Assembly (NCBI RefSeq): GCF_042850945.1
Contig: NZ_AP031496.1
Location: forward strand, 4,712,001 to 4,776,000
Origin: Halioxenophilus aromaticivorans
GTDB lineage: Bacteria; Pseudomonadota; Gammaproteobacteria; Pseudomonadales; Cellvibrionaceae
DNA: 64,000 nucleotides
Direction: 5' to 3'
Numbering within the stretch: the first letter of the stretch is position 1; each line of letters begins with the position of its first letter. The position numbers and the translations under genes were made by a program. Below, piece by piece: positions 32,038 to 40,247 of this stretch. The notes below the pieces were generated by a model. It saw only the letters and a program-made list of their open reading frames with translations, made no database searches and was not told the origin of the DNA.

Positions 32038-33555
32038 ATGACTCTGCTAAACCGCATACTATTTTTAGCTATGGCCGTTGCTGCAAGTGCAAGCCAAGCG
32101 CAGTCCAACTGCTCTGGCAGCACGCTGGCCATTAATCTTCTCACCGATAACTACGCCTCGGAAACCCAATGGCAGTTGCGCAACGCGGCCGGCCAAGCCC
32201 TAGCTAGTAGCACTGCTAGCTTGAACAACAACACCCTGTACGAGCAGGACCTATGCCTCACCGAAGGTAACTACAGCTTTACCATTACCGACAGCTACGG
32301 CGATGGCATCTGTTGTGGTTACGGCAACGGCTATTTTCAGTTGCTGATAGATGGTGAAGAAATCGCCAATGGCGGCCAATTTGGCGATGAAGAAACCGTG
32401 CCAATCAGTATTACCGCAGGGACCGATACTAGCTGCAGTGGGCACGCCTTAGAGTTGGCTTTAAACACTGATAACTATGGCAGCGAAACCCAGTGGGATA
32501 TTACCTTAAACGGCCAGCAGGTCGCCTCGGGAGGCGGCTACAGCAGTAACCAAAGCTATACCGAAGCACTGTGTTTAGCAGACGGCAACTACACGCTAAC
32601 GGTCACCGACAGCTACGGCGACGGCATGTGCTGCAGCCAAGGCAACGGCGGCTATAGCCTAAGTCTGGCCGGCAAAACCCTGGCCAGTGGTGGCGAATTT
32701 AGCGATCAGCAAACCCGCCAATTCAGCTTGCCGATCGATGATGGCGGCGACGGTGGTGGTGGTGGTGACAATGGCGGGGGCGGTGGCGATCTAGAGGCTT
32801 ACTATGCCTCGGCGGCGGGCCTTTCCGGCTATGCGCTTAAGTCTGAATTGCACAGTATCATTGGAAACCACACCACCCAAAGCTACGGCGCGCTGTGGGA
32901 TTTTTATTTGGCCTACGAAACCGACAGCTACTACGAAAATAACTACACGATTTTGGATATCTATTCAGAAAATCCGCAATCTGCAGACCCATACAACTTT
33001 ACCCCCGGCTCCGATCAATGCGGCACCTACAACAGCGAAGCCGATTGCTACAACCGAGAGCACAGTTTTCCGCGCAGTTGGTTTGGTGGCTCGGTGGCGC
33101 CTATGAACTCAGACGTGCACCATATTTTTGCCACCGATGGGCAAGTCAACGCCTGGCGTGGCAGCTATCCCTTCGGGGAAGTTGGCAGCGCTAGCCGCAC
33201 CAGCCAAAACGGTTCACTCTTGGGCAGTGCCCGCAGCGGCCTTGGCTACAGCGGCACTGTATTTGAGCCCATAGACCAGTTTAAAGGCGACCTAGCCCGG
33301 GCGTACTTTTACATGGCCACCCGCTACCAAGATCGCATCAGTGGCTGGCAGAATAATTCCAGCTACGGTAATGCGGTGCTGGATGGCAGCAGCCAACAAG
33401 TATTCGAAACCTGGCATTTGGAGATGCTGAAACGCTGGCACAACGAAGACCCGGTGAGCCAAAAAGAACTCGACCGCAACGACGACGCCGAGCAGTTCCA
33501 GGGCAATCGCAACCCGTTTGTGGATCACCCTGAGTGGGTGGAATCGATTTGGTAG
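32038..33555 (+). CDS. Secreted endonuclease I with two N-terminal repeat domains
   Basis: A 505-residue secreted nuclease. GAGG lies 8 bases before the ATG; the signal peptide ends at SQAQ. Two copies of a roughly 105-residue cysteine-rich domain follow (about 23-130 and 133-238), each with TDNYxSETQW, a CLxxGNY strand and TDSYGDGxCC. A glycine-aspartate linker (DDGGDGGGGGDNGGGGGD, about 238-256) leads to an Endonuclease_1 domain with YNREHSFPRSWF, SDVHHIFATDGQVNAWRG and PFGEVG, the metal-dependent His/Asn active site. It probably degrades extracellular DNA for nutrients. The N-terminal domains may bind surfaces or polysaccharide. The glycine linker is a style common in secreted enzymes of Cellvibrionaceae-type bacteria. 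Confidence 0.88.
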   Translation: MTLLNRILFLAMAVAASASQAQSNCSGSTLAINLLTDNYASETQWQLRNAAGQALASSTASLNNNTLYEQDLCLTEGNYSFTITDSYGDGICCGYGNGYFQLLIDGEEIANGGQFGDEETVPISITAGTDTSCSGHALELALNTDNYGSETQWDITLNGQQVASGGGYSSNQSYTEALCLADGNYTLTVTDSYGDGMCCSQGNGGYSLSLAGKTLASGGEFSDQQTRQFSLPIDDGGDGGGGGDNGGGGGDLEAYYASAAGLSGYALKSELHSIIGNHTTQSYGALWDFYLAYETDSYYENNYTILDIYSENPQSADPYNFTPGSDQCGTYNSEADCYNREHSFPRSWFGGSVAPMNSDVHHIFATDGQVNAWRGSYPFGEVGSASRTSQNGSLLGSARSGLGYSGTVFEPIDQFKGDLARAYFYMATRYQDRISGWQNNSSYGNAVLDGSSQQVFETWHLEMLKRWHNEDPVSQKELDRNDDAEQFQGNRNPFVDHPEWVESIW

Positions 33556-33577
33556 GATCTATTGATGGATAGCGCAC

Positions 33578-33599
33578 AGGGCGCTACACCTAGCGCCCT
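33578..33599. terminator. Hairpin between convergent genes
   Basis: AGGGCGCTA (33578-33586) and TAGCGCCCT (33591-33599) form a perfect 9-base-pair stem around CACC, between the nuclease and lldD-like stop codons. No T run follows on either strand, so termination would need Rho or be partial. Confidence 0.55.
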
Positions 33600-33615
33600 G
33601 CAAGAACCAAACTAA

Positions 33616-34761
33616 CTAACGAAAACGCACGTGGTTGCGTTGTAGCTCTCTAACGCTGTGGCAACCCATTAAACGCATATCGCGTTCGATTTCGGCCTTC
33701 ATTAAAGTCAACGCCCGCTCCACACCGGGCTGGCCCGCTGCGGCCAGGGCGTACAAATACATGCGGCCAACACCCACGGCCTTGGCACCCAAAGCCAGAG
33801 CCTTTAACACATGGGTACCGCGTTGTACGCCGCCATCGAACAAGACGTCGATTTGATCGCCCACGGCGTCGACAATTTCTGCTAGGTGATCAAAGGAACT
33901 GCGCGAGCCGTCCAACTGCCGGCCACCGTGGTTGGAAATCACAATGCCGGTGCAGCCGATGTCCACCGCTTTTTTTGCATCCTCTACGCTCATAATGCCT
34001 TTTAAGCAAAACTGGCCGTCCCAGCGTTTTACCATGTCCGCCACGTCGTCCCAATCCATGGATGGGTCAAGCATATTGGTAAAATAGTCGCCGATGGAGC
34101 TGGTGCCGCCGCCCATATCGACGTGGGCTTGCAACTGCGGCAGGGAGAATTTTTCGTGGGTTACGTAGTTAATTCCCCACATGGGTTTGCTCACAAACTG
34201 CCATAGGCCGGCTAGGTTCAATCGAAACGGAATGGAAAACCCGGTGCGCAAATCACGCTCTCGGTTACCACCGGTGATGGAATCCACGGTGAGCATCATG
34301 ATGTCGATACCCGAGGCCTTGGCGCGCTCCATCATGGCGTTATTTAAGCCGCGGTCCTTGTGGAAATAAAATTGATACACCTGGGGCGTATTAAATTGCT
34401 GGGCTATGTCCTCCATGGAAACCGTACCCAGCGAAGACACACCAAACATAGTGCCAAACTTTTCCGCTGCAGCAGCCACGGCGTATTCACCCTGGTGGTG
34501 GAATAACCGCTGTAGCGCCGTGGGCGAGCAATACACCGGCAGCTGTAATTTGGTGCCCATAACGTCCACCGACAAATCAATGTCTTTTACGCCCTGCAGC
34601 ACACGAGGCACCAAATCGCATTGATTAAACGCCTCTGTGTTACGGCGTAGTGTCACTTCATCATCGGCACCGCCATCAATGTAATTAAATATTGGGCCAG
34701 GTAAACGTTTGCGCGCCAATTTACGAAAATCGTGAAAGTTATAGCACTGCTTCAATAACAT
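33616..34761 (-). CDS. lldD: FMN-dependent alpha-hydroxy-acid dehydrogenase (L-lactate dehydrogenase type)
   Basis: A 381-residue TIM-barrel flavoprotein that oxidises an L-2-hydroxy acid to the keto acid and feeds electrons to the respiratory chain. Motifs include FNYIDGGADDE near the N-terminus, the FMN-binding VSSLGTVSMED and LTVDSITGGNRERD, Lys254 in CLKGIMS, and the catalytic His278 with Arg281 in ISNHGGRQLDG. LFDGGVQRGTHVLKALALGA and VGVGRMYLY complete the phosphate-binding site. Length and motifs fit LldD, but glycolate or mandelate oxidation cannot be ruled out. AAGGAA precedes the ATG at 5 bases. No lactate permease or LldR regulator is adjacent; the next gene upstream encodes a DUF21/CBS membrane protein. 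Confidence 0.88.
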   Translation of the reverse strand: MLLKQCYNFHDFRKLARKRLPGPIFNYIDGGADDEVTLRRNTEAFNQCDLVPRVLQGVKDIDLSVDVMGTKLQLPVYCSPTALQRLFHHQGEYAVAAAAEKFGTMFGVSSLGTVSMEDIAQQFNTPQVYQFYFHKDRGLNNAMMERAKASGIDIMMLTVDSITGGNRERDLRTGFSIPFRLNLAGLWQFVSKPMWGINYVTHEKFSLPQLQAHVDMGGGTSSIGDYFTNMLDPSMDWDDVADMVKRWDGQFCLKGIMSVEDAKKAVDIGCTGIVISNHGGRQLDGSRSSFDHLAEIVDAVGDQIDVLFDGGVQRGTHVLKALALGAKAVGVGRMYLYALAAAGQPGVERALTLMKAEIERDMRLMGCHSVRELQRNHVRFR

Positions 34762-34820
34762 TTTTATTCCTTTTCTTTTTCTTTATTCAGCCGAGGTACT
34801 GCGACGTTACTTAAGCGCGA

Positions 34821-35849
34821 CTAAGTTTTAGGGCGACGGAATTTAGCCAATTTACGAGCCAACTGCTGCAGGTTATTGACCTTATCGCTCTCGTCTACAA
34901 TCTGTACTCCCAGCAACGCCTCTAATATGTCTTCCAGGGTGATGATGCCCTGCATCTCACCGTACTCGTTAACCACCAAGGCAATTTGCAAATTTTGCTG
35001 AATGAATTCCTGTAGCGCGGCCAGCAAAGTACCGCCATCCACCACCGCCGCTAGGGGGCGTTGATAGGATCTTAGCTCTTTAATGGTTTGGCCCTGGGCG
35101 TGGGCCAACAGCAATTCTGACTTCAGCACAAAACCGGTCACTTTTTTCTGATCATCGAATAATGGAATGCGCGAAAACTCTTTACCGGCATAGTTTTCAA
35201 AAAACTGGCTTATGTTGGTGTTGGCAGGCAACTGAAACACCACGGTTTTTGGCGTCATTACGTTGCGCACCTGCAACTCGCGCAGATTAACAATATTTTT
35301 GAGCATGGCGGTTTCTTGCTCGTTTAGATCGCCCTGGCGTGCACCCAAATCGGCCAAAGCGATAAACTCCGCTCGGTTAAATCCCTCCAGGCCGGCACCG
35401 TGGGTAATTTTTTCGGTGAGTTTATTCGCCACCACCACAAACGGATGCAGCACTTTCACCAACGCCGCCAACACAAAGCCCACGCTGGGCGCCAGAGCGC
35501 GCCAATAACTGGCTCCAATGGCCTTGGGAATAATTTCGGACAACACCAAAATAGCCAGGGTTAGGATGCCCGAGAACACCCCCACCACATTGCTACCAAA
35601 CACAGCCGCGGCCTGGGCACCGGCACCAGCCGCCCCCATGGTGTGGGCCACGGTGTTTAACGTAAGGATCACGGCCAGAGGGCTATTAATTTGCGCCTTT
35701 AACGCCGCCAGTACCGGCCCGGCTCGCTTACCTTTTTGTTCTAAGTCGTGCACGTAGGCCGGTGTTACGCTCAGCAGCACCGCCTCGGCCACCGAACACA
35801 AAAATGAAAAGCCCACCGCCAGAAGTATATATAACGTTAATAGAACCAT
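34821..35849 (-). CDS. DUF21/CNNM-type membrane protein with CBS pair (CorC/TlyC-like)
   Basis: A 342-residue membrane protein. The N-terminal DUF21 domain has three to four helices (LLTLYILLAVGFSFLCSVAEA, LAVILTLNTVAHTMGAAGAGA, GVFSGILTLAILVLSEIIPKAIG) with the conserved LSEIIPK motif. Two CBS motifs follow (VRNVMTPKTVVFQLP and LAAVVDGGTLLAALQEF to MQGIITLEDILEALLG). The CorC_HlyC transporter-associated domain seen in longer relatives is missing; the protein ends with a basic tail soon after the CBS pair. Family members take part in magnesium efflux or divalent-cation resistance. AGGAAT precedes the ATG. It lies 59 bases upstream of the lldD-like gene on the same strand and may be co-transcribed. 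Confidence 0.85.
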   Translation of the reverse strand: MVLLTLYILLAVGFSFLCSVAEAVLLSVTPAYVHDLEQKGKRAGPVLAALKAQINSPLAVILTLNTVAHTMGAAGAGAQAAAVFGSNVVGVFSGILTLAILVLSEIIPKAIGASYWRALAPSVGFVLAALVKVLHPFVVVANKLTEKITHGAGLEGFNRAEFIALADLGARQGDLNEQETAMLKNIVNLRELQVRNVMTPKTVVFQLPANTNISQFFENYAGKEFSRIPLFDDQKKVTGFVLKSELLLAHAQGQTIKELRSYQRPLAAVVDGGTLLAALQEFIQQNLQIALVVNEYGEMQGIITLEDILEALLGVQIVDESDKVNNLQQLARKLAKFRRPKT

Positions 35850-36050
35850 TAATTATTCCTATCCCAACTCGCGCTTCGAGTATGCGCGTGGATGCTGGTG
35901 CTGAGTCTACCGTTGTCGCCGCAAAACCTCTATGGTGAATACCGCTTATCGGCAGTAATTATCGGCAGGGTTCAAGTGTGGAACTTATCGTACAACTACC
36001 AGTCTAGGGCGGTGTGTTTCAACCACGGCAATGGGGCCTATCGGAAATTC

Positions 36051-36881
36051 ATGGATGACCCACTCCCCGGAATACACCTAAGCCCCGCAAACCGCCCTCC
36101 CCTATTTAGCCGGCGGCGCCTTTGGTTGGCATTAACCCTATCTGGCTGTGGCCACCTGGCCCTTTCTGCTTGGCTATTGTCTTGGCCTAGCCCTTATTCC
36201 AGCATTACATCGCCACCACGGGCCACGGCAACGGTTGCGGTGACTCTATCGCCGCAGCGCGTTCTAGCTCCTCCGGCGAAGTTTGATGCACAGCCCGCTG
36301 TAAATGCCAAAACCATAACTGAAACAACTGAAACAACTGAAACAACTGAAACAACTGAAACAATAGAAACAACAGAAACAACAGAAACCGCACCCAGCCA
36401 AACTCCGAATGCCGTCGCCAAATCGTTACCTAAAACCAACCCCACGCACACCGTAACCCGCGATGTAAAAGTCGAATCTAAAGACTCACCGAAACCAACT
36501 AGCATCGCCACAGAAAACCCCGCCGTTTTAACCACTGCCCCCGAATTTTCTACACTCGAATTTACTAGGCCCCAATTTACAAGACCCCTGGGCAATCAAC
36601 CGGCAGGCACCCAGGGAACGGTATTTAATCCAGCGTTGCAAAAGAAAATTCAAACGTCTCGCGCCATGCAAAGTAGAGCACAGGCAACTCAACCGGTGGC
36701 CAGCTACACCACTCCTTCCGGCCAGGAGGTTTTTGCCAACGGTGATACCTGCAGCAAAATCGTCGCCGCCAGTGACGACCACGATCAGGAACAATGGCAA
36801 ATTGGCGCTCGCTGCGCCTGGATTCAATCCGACTCAGAAAAGTTTATGGATAAGGTTAACCAGGGCTTGCAGGAGCGATAG
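36051..36881 (+). CDS. TonB-N-terminus-like protein with Thr-Glu repeat linker
   Basis: A 276-residue protein of unknown function. The ATG at 36051 with GGAA upstream is preferred to in-frame starts back to 35892, because it gives a cytoplasmic basic segment (FSRRR) followed by one helix (residues 24-45, LWLALTLSGCGHLALSAWLL). Inside the helix Ser31 and His35 form the SxxxH pattern that is essential in TonB for contact with ExbB/ExbD. A low-complexity linker follows with repeated Thr-Glu-Thr and proline, as in TonB periplasmic arms. The C-terminal 60 residues do not look like the TonB receptor-binding domain; they carry two cysteines (DTCSK and ARCAW) that may form a disulfide. It could be a TonB-like transducer with a different target, or simply a membrane-anchored periplasmic protein. 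Confidence 0.65.
   Translation: MDDPLPGIHLSPANRPPLFSRRRLWLALTLSGCGHLALSAWLLSWPSPYSSITSPPRATATVAVTLSPQRVLAPPAKFDAQPAVNAKTITETTETTETTETTETIETTETTETAPSQTPNAVAKSLPKTNPTHTVTRDVKVESKDSPKPTSIATENPAVLTTAPEFSTLEFTRPQFTRPLGNQPAGTQGTVFNPALQKKIQTSRAMQSRAQATQPVASYTTPSGQEVFANGDTCSKIVAASDDHDQEQWQIGARCAWIQSDSEKFMDKVNQGLQER
36317..36388 (+). repeat. 9-base in-frame tandem repeat in the linker
   Basis: About eight units of ACAACTGAA or close variants (ACAATAGAA, ACAACAGAA) encode Thr-Thr-Glu or Thr-Ile-Glu. The first copies are identical at base level, which points to recent expansion by slippage. Gain or loss of a unit would keep the reading frame and change linker length. Confidence 0.9.
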
Positions 36882-36975
36882 TGCAGTTAGATTATGTAGC
36901 AACAATAGAGATCACATTTTTTATTGGTTATAAAAAGGCAATGCTCGTCGTGGCCCCAACAAGGAGAGAATAACA

Positions 36976-37023
36976 ATGAGAACAACAATGAGAAAAATAA
37001 GGGGAACATCGGGCAGCCGATGA
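36976..37023 (+). CDS. Possible 15-codon leader or orphan peptide
   Basis: ATG at 36976 is preceded by AAGGAGAG 7 bases upstream, the best Shine-Dalgarno in this part of the window. It opens a reading frame of only 15 codons (MRTTMRKIRGTSGSR) ending in TGA, a strongly basic peptide. No gene on the same strand follows, so it does not look like an attenuator leader for a visible gene. It may be a real micropeptide, a decayed gene start, or chance. Confidence 0.2.
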   Translation: MRTTMRKIRGTSGSR

Positions 37024-37066
37024 AAACTGCCCGGCACAGAAATAGCGCTGTCTAAGACGATAGCAA

Positions 37067-37528
37067 TTAATCCGCGCGATAGCTTTGATGGCAACCCTTG
37101 CAGGTTTTTAATACCGTTTTAAAAGGCGCGTCGATATCAGCACCGGCATCAAGTGCAGACACTAACTCCGCGCTGGCCGAGATCAAATCTTGGCTGATGC
37201 GTTGAAACTTTTCGGTATTTTTCCAGATATAAGGCAAGGCATCGGTACTGAGCCCGGATTCCGGGCCGCTGCCCTCGGGGAACCACTGTGCCAGCTGTGA
37301 AGCTTCTTGGTTGATGGCTGCGGCAGCATCTTTTACCGCTGGGGTTGTGGTATCGCCGGCTTTTAATGCATTGCGAATAGCTTTCACCGATTTGCCCATG
37401 GTTTTAAACCCGGCTTGGCGTTGTTCCGTGATCTCGGCGGTATCGGCCAAGCTGTTTGCCATGGTCAATAATAATGTGCAGGCAACGGCCCCACCCAGTA
37501 AGGCTTTTGTTAACGGTGTTTTTCTCAT
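37067..37528 (-). CDS. Cytochrome c' (class II, C-terminal heme)
   Basis: A 153-residue periplasmic cytochrome. A signal peptide (cleaved at SLA) is followed by a four-helix-bundle sequence typical of cytochrome c', with RQAGFKTMGKSVKAI near the mature N-terminus and the heme site Cys143-Lys-Gly-Cys146-His147 near the C-terminus. Cytochromes of this family bind NO or CO or transfer electrons; the role here is not known. It is the last gene of a compact minus-strand unit, 22 bases after the ankyrin gene, so it may serve as electron carrier for the upstream DUF1592 cytochrome. Confidence 0.9.
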   Translation of the reverse strand: MRKTPLTKALLGGAVACTLLLTMANSLADTAEITEQRQAGFKTMGKSVKAIRNALKAGDTTTPAVKDAAAAINQEASQLAQWFPEGSGPESGLSTDALPYIWKNTEKFQRISQDLISASAELVSALDAGADIDAPFKTVLKTCKGCHQSYRAD

Positions 37529-37550
37529 TTCGGTTCTCTTACAGATCTAA

Positions 37551-38912
37551 TCACAGCACTGGGCTTACATCGGCGGAAGTAAACACAGCAAAAAATTCTT
37601 TTTGTGCCCAATAGTGAATGCTTTGGGCTTGGGCAACCGGCGTATTGCCCTTAGCATCAGCCAAATCGATACGCGCTCCGTGGTCAGCCAACAGTTGGAA
37701 CATGGCTTGAATTTCGGTGCGGGGAATGGGCGAGTCGGTGCCAATATTCATTAACAGGTGCAATGGCCCCTTCCCGGAACGATTCACACTATTGGCATCA
37801 CCGTGTAAGCCTAAGGCCAGCTCCAATGCATGAGCATTACTTTGCGCTGCAGCCAATAACACGTTGGTGCCGTCCTCTTGGGCAAATTCAATATCGGCAC
37901 CACCGGCCACCAAACTGCGCATAATATCGGCGTTGCCCAACTCGGCGGCCATCAGCAGCGGCGTTGTGGGATAAACCACATAGGGCGCGCTGGTGAAATT
38001 AACCTCGTAGCGCCAGGTCAGTTTGGATTCACCGGTGAGCGCGTTGGGATCTGCCCCCTTGCGCAACAATAGCGCCACTAGCTGAGGCTGCTGTGCTTGC
38101 ACGGCGGCGTGTAAAAGCTGCCTGCCATTGCGGTCGTAGGCGGAAAGATCCACGCCCTGCTCAATTAATTGTGCCGCCACCTGGTACTGCTGTTGATACA
38201 TCGCCATCTGCACTACAGAGGTCTGCTCCGGGCCGATGTGGCTGGTACTGGCACCAGCATCAAGCAGCGTAAAAGCGGCCTGGGGGTTGCCGCTTTTTAA
38301 GGCAAAAAACAGCGGCGTAAAACCCGCCGTGGTTACCGTATTAACGTCGGCGCCTGCGGCCAATAGCGCTTCGATATTGCCTACCTTACCCGCCGCGGCA
38401 GCGTGCATTAATGCGCTTTGGCCGGTGGCATCGACGGATTCAACATCCACACCTTGTTGCAAAAACTGCTGCAACACAGGCGTTGTAGCCGAACCTGCAC
38501 ACAGCGCAAAGGCAGCAACGTTGGAGCCGCTGTCTGTGGCAGTAACGTCGGCCCCGGCGGCAAGCAGTTGCTGCAAAATGGCGTGGTCGCCGCGCAGGCA
38601 AGCCACCAATAACGGCGGCCAGCTGGCTGGGCTTGTGCTATCGGCCACACCATCCACCCGAGCGCCCGCTACCAGCAGTAGCTCAACCAATTCCGGCGAT
38701 TGCATCTCCACCGCCCAGGCCAGCGGTGAGGCACCGTCGGCAAGGCGTTGATTCGGATCGGCACCCTCGGCCAGGGCCTTGGCCACCAGGGCGGGGTTAT
38801 TGGATTGCAGGGCTGCAAGTAGGCTCGGCGTCTCGGCCCGTAGGCCCGCGCTGGTTAACCCAGCCAACGCCAATACAGTGGTAGCCCAGATCCTTTTGTT
38901 GAGATTAATCAC
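37551..38912 (-). CDS. Exported ankyrin-repeat protein
   Basis: A 453-residue protein with a signal peptide (MINLNKRIWATTVLALAGLTSAG, cleaved at LRA) and about ten ankyrin repeats covering most of its length (for example GASPLAWAVEMQSPELVELLL, GQSALMHAAAAGKVGNIEALL, GRQLLHAAVQAQQPQLVALLL). It starts with GTG at 38912, three bases after the stop of the DUF1552 gene, with GGGAT upstream, so translation is coupled. Ankyrin repeats mediate protein contacts, and a periplasmic location is implied by the signal peptide. In this unit it may scaffold the cytochrome proteins. No enzymatic motif is visible. Confidence 0.88.
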   Translation of the reverse strand: MINLNKRIWATTVLALAGLTSAGLRAETPSLLAALQSNNPALVAKALAEGADPNQRLADGASPLAWAVEMQSPELVELLLVAGARVDGVADSTSPASWPPLLVACLRGDHAILQQLLAAGADVTATDSGSNVAAFALCAGSATTPVLQQFLQQGVDVESVDATGQSALMHAAAAGKVGNIEALLAAGADVNTVTTAGFTPLFFALKSGNPQAAFTLLDAGASTSHIGPEQTSVVQMAMYQQQYQVAAQLIEQGVDLSAYDRNGRQLLHAAVQAQQPQLVALLLRKGADPNALTGESKLTWRYEVNFTSAPYVVYPTTPLLMAAELGNADIMRSLVAGGADIEFAQEDGTNVLLAAAQSNAHALELALGLHGDANSVNRSGKGPLHLLMNIGTDSPIPRTEIQAMFQLLADHGARIDLADAKGNTPVAQAQSIHYWAQKEFFAVFTSADVSPVL

Positions 38913-38915
38913 GGC

Positions 38916-40247
38916 TTATCCCATTAATTGCGTCAGAGGTTGGGTGCTATCGCCAAAGGATTCCGCCGGCACCCCCAACTGCTGCATCATGGCCAGCATT
39001 AAATTACACATTGGCGTGTGCTTGGGCATGGCGATATGGCGGTTACCTGGCACACCTCCGCCGGCCACCAGCACCGGCAGGTCCATGTTGTCGTGCTCAT
39101 TGGATTCGCCCAGGCTGGCACCGCCCAGCACTAAGGTGCTGTCCAGTAAGCTGCCTTCGCCATCCGGCGTGGTGGCCAAGCGTTCCAGCAAATAGCCAAA
39201 TTGCTGCATGTGGTATTGGTTGATTTTTACCAGCTTGTCGATTTTTTCTGGGTCGTAGCCGTGGTGGCTAAGGCTGTGGTGGGCATCGGGTACGCCGATT
39301 TCTGGATAGGCACGGTTACTTAATTCACGCCCCGCCATCAGCGTTACCACCCGCGTCATATCCGACTGCAACGCCAAAATTTGTAGCTCGGTCATTAACC
39401 GCACGTGCTCTTCAAAGGAATCCGGTAAACCCGCCGGCAGCGTGATGACATCGGCGTTGATATCCAAACTCTGCTGGCTGGCCTTTTGGATGCGCTTTTC
39501 CACCGAGCGAATGGAATCCAAATATTCTTCCAGTTTACGCCGGTCGTTAGCCCCCAATTTGGGATTCAGCCGTTGGCTGTCGGCCAAGACAAAATCCAAA
39601 ATACTGGCCTTACGGGCGGTTTGCGCCGCCCGGGCAGCTTCATCCACGGCGCTGGCATCACCGAACAACCGCTCGAATACATCCTGCGGTTTTACTGATA
39701 CGGGCAGCGGTGACGTAGGGCTGCGCCAAGACAAGGTATTGGTGTAGGTGCAGCTGTAACCAACATCGCAGCTGCCCAAAAGGCTGGGCGGCTCTATGCC
39801 CAATTCCAGGGAGGGAAATAACGAATCCTTGCCAATGTGATTGGCCAGCAACTGATCCATGGAAATACCGCAGTACAGATCGGAACCCTCGGTGCGTTTG
39901 GGGTGGGCGCCGGTTAAATAGGCGGCGCAACTGCGGCCGTGGCTACCGGGGCCGTCGCCCAGGGCGCTAGCGTTGTAGTGCGCCAAGCCGGAAATTACGG
40001 TGAATTTATCTCGGTGCTTGGCCAGGGGCTGCAAAATGGGCGACAAGGTGTAATCCCTGCCGGTTTCTTGCGGCGTAAAGCGCTGCATTCGCATGCCGTT
40101 GGGCGTGTAAAAAACACTCATGCGCTTAGGCCTGTTTTCGTAGGCTAGTGCGGGCTTGGGCAATAGGGATTCCATCACGGGCAAAGTGATGGCAACCCCT
40201 AACCCACGCAGTAACGAGCGACGATTAATCTGGGTGGAATCGGTCAT
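38916..40247 (-). CDS. DUF1552 (HXXSHH) protein with Tat-like signal
   Basis: A 443-residue protein of the DUF1552 family, named for its HxxSHH motif, seen here as HSLSHH within AHHSLSHHGYDPEK. The N-terminus has a twin-arginine-like signal (NRRSLLRGLGVAITLP), pointing to export in folded form. Other conserved stretches are MSVFYTPNGMRM, GSHGRSCAAYLTGAHPKRTEG and LGGASLGESNEHDNMDLPVLVAGG, recalling the alkaline-phosphatase/sulfatase-like fold of related DUF1501 proteins. No function is established for the family, which is common in planctomycetes, verrucomicrobia and marine gammaproteobacteria and usually sits next to DUF1592 cytochromes. Its ATG overlaps the DUF1592 stop codon by 4 bases (ATGA). 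Confidence 0.9.
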   Translation of the reverse strand: MTDSTQINRRSLLRGLGVAITLPVMESLLPKPALAYENRPKRMSVFYTPNGMRMQRFTPQETGRDYTLSPILQPLAKHRDKFTVISGLAHYNASALGDGPGSHGRSCAAYLTGAHPKRTEGSDLYCGISMDQLLANHIGKDSLFPSLELGIEPPSLLGSCDVGYSCTYTNTLSWRSPTSPLPVSVKPQDVFERLFGDASAVDEAARAAQTARKASILDFVLADSQRLNPKLGANDRRKLEEYLDSIRSVEKRIQKASQQSLDINADVITLPAGLPDSFEEHVRLMTELQILALQSDMTRVVTLMAGRELSNRAYPEIGVPDAHHSLSHHGYDPEKIDKLVKINQYHMQQFGYLLERLATTPDGEGSLLDSTLVLGGASLGESNEHDNMDLPVLVAGGGVPGNRHIAMPKHTPMCNLMLAMMQQLGVPAESFGDSTQPLTQLMG

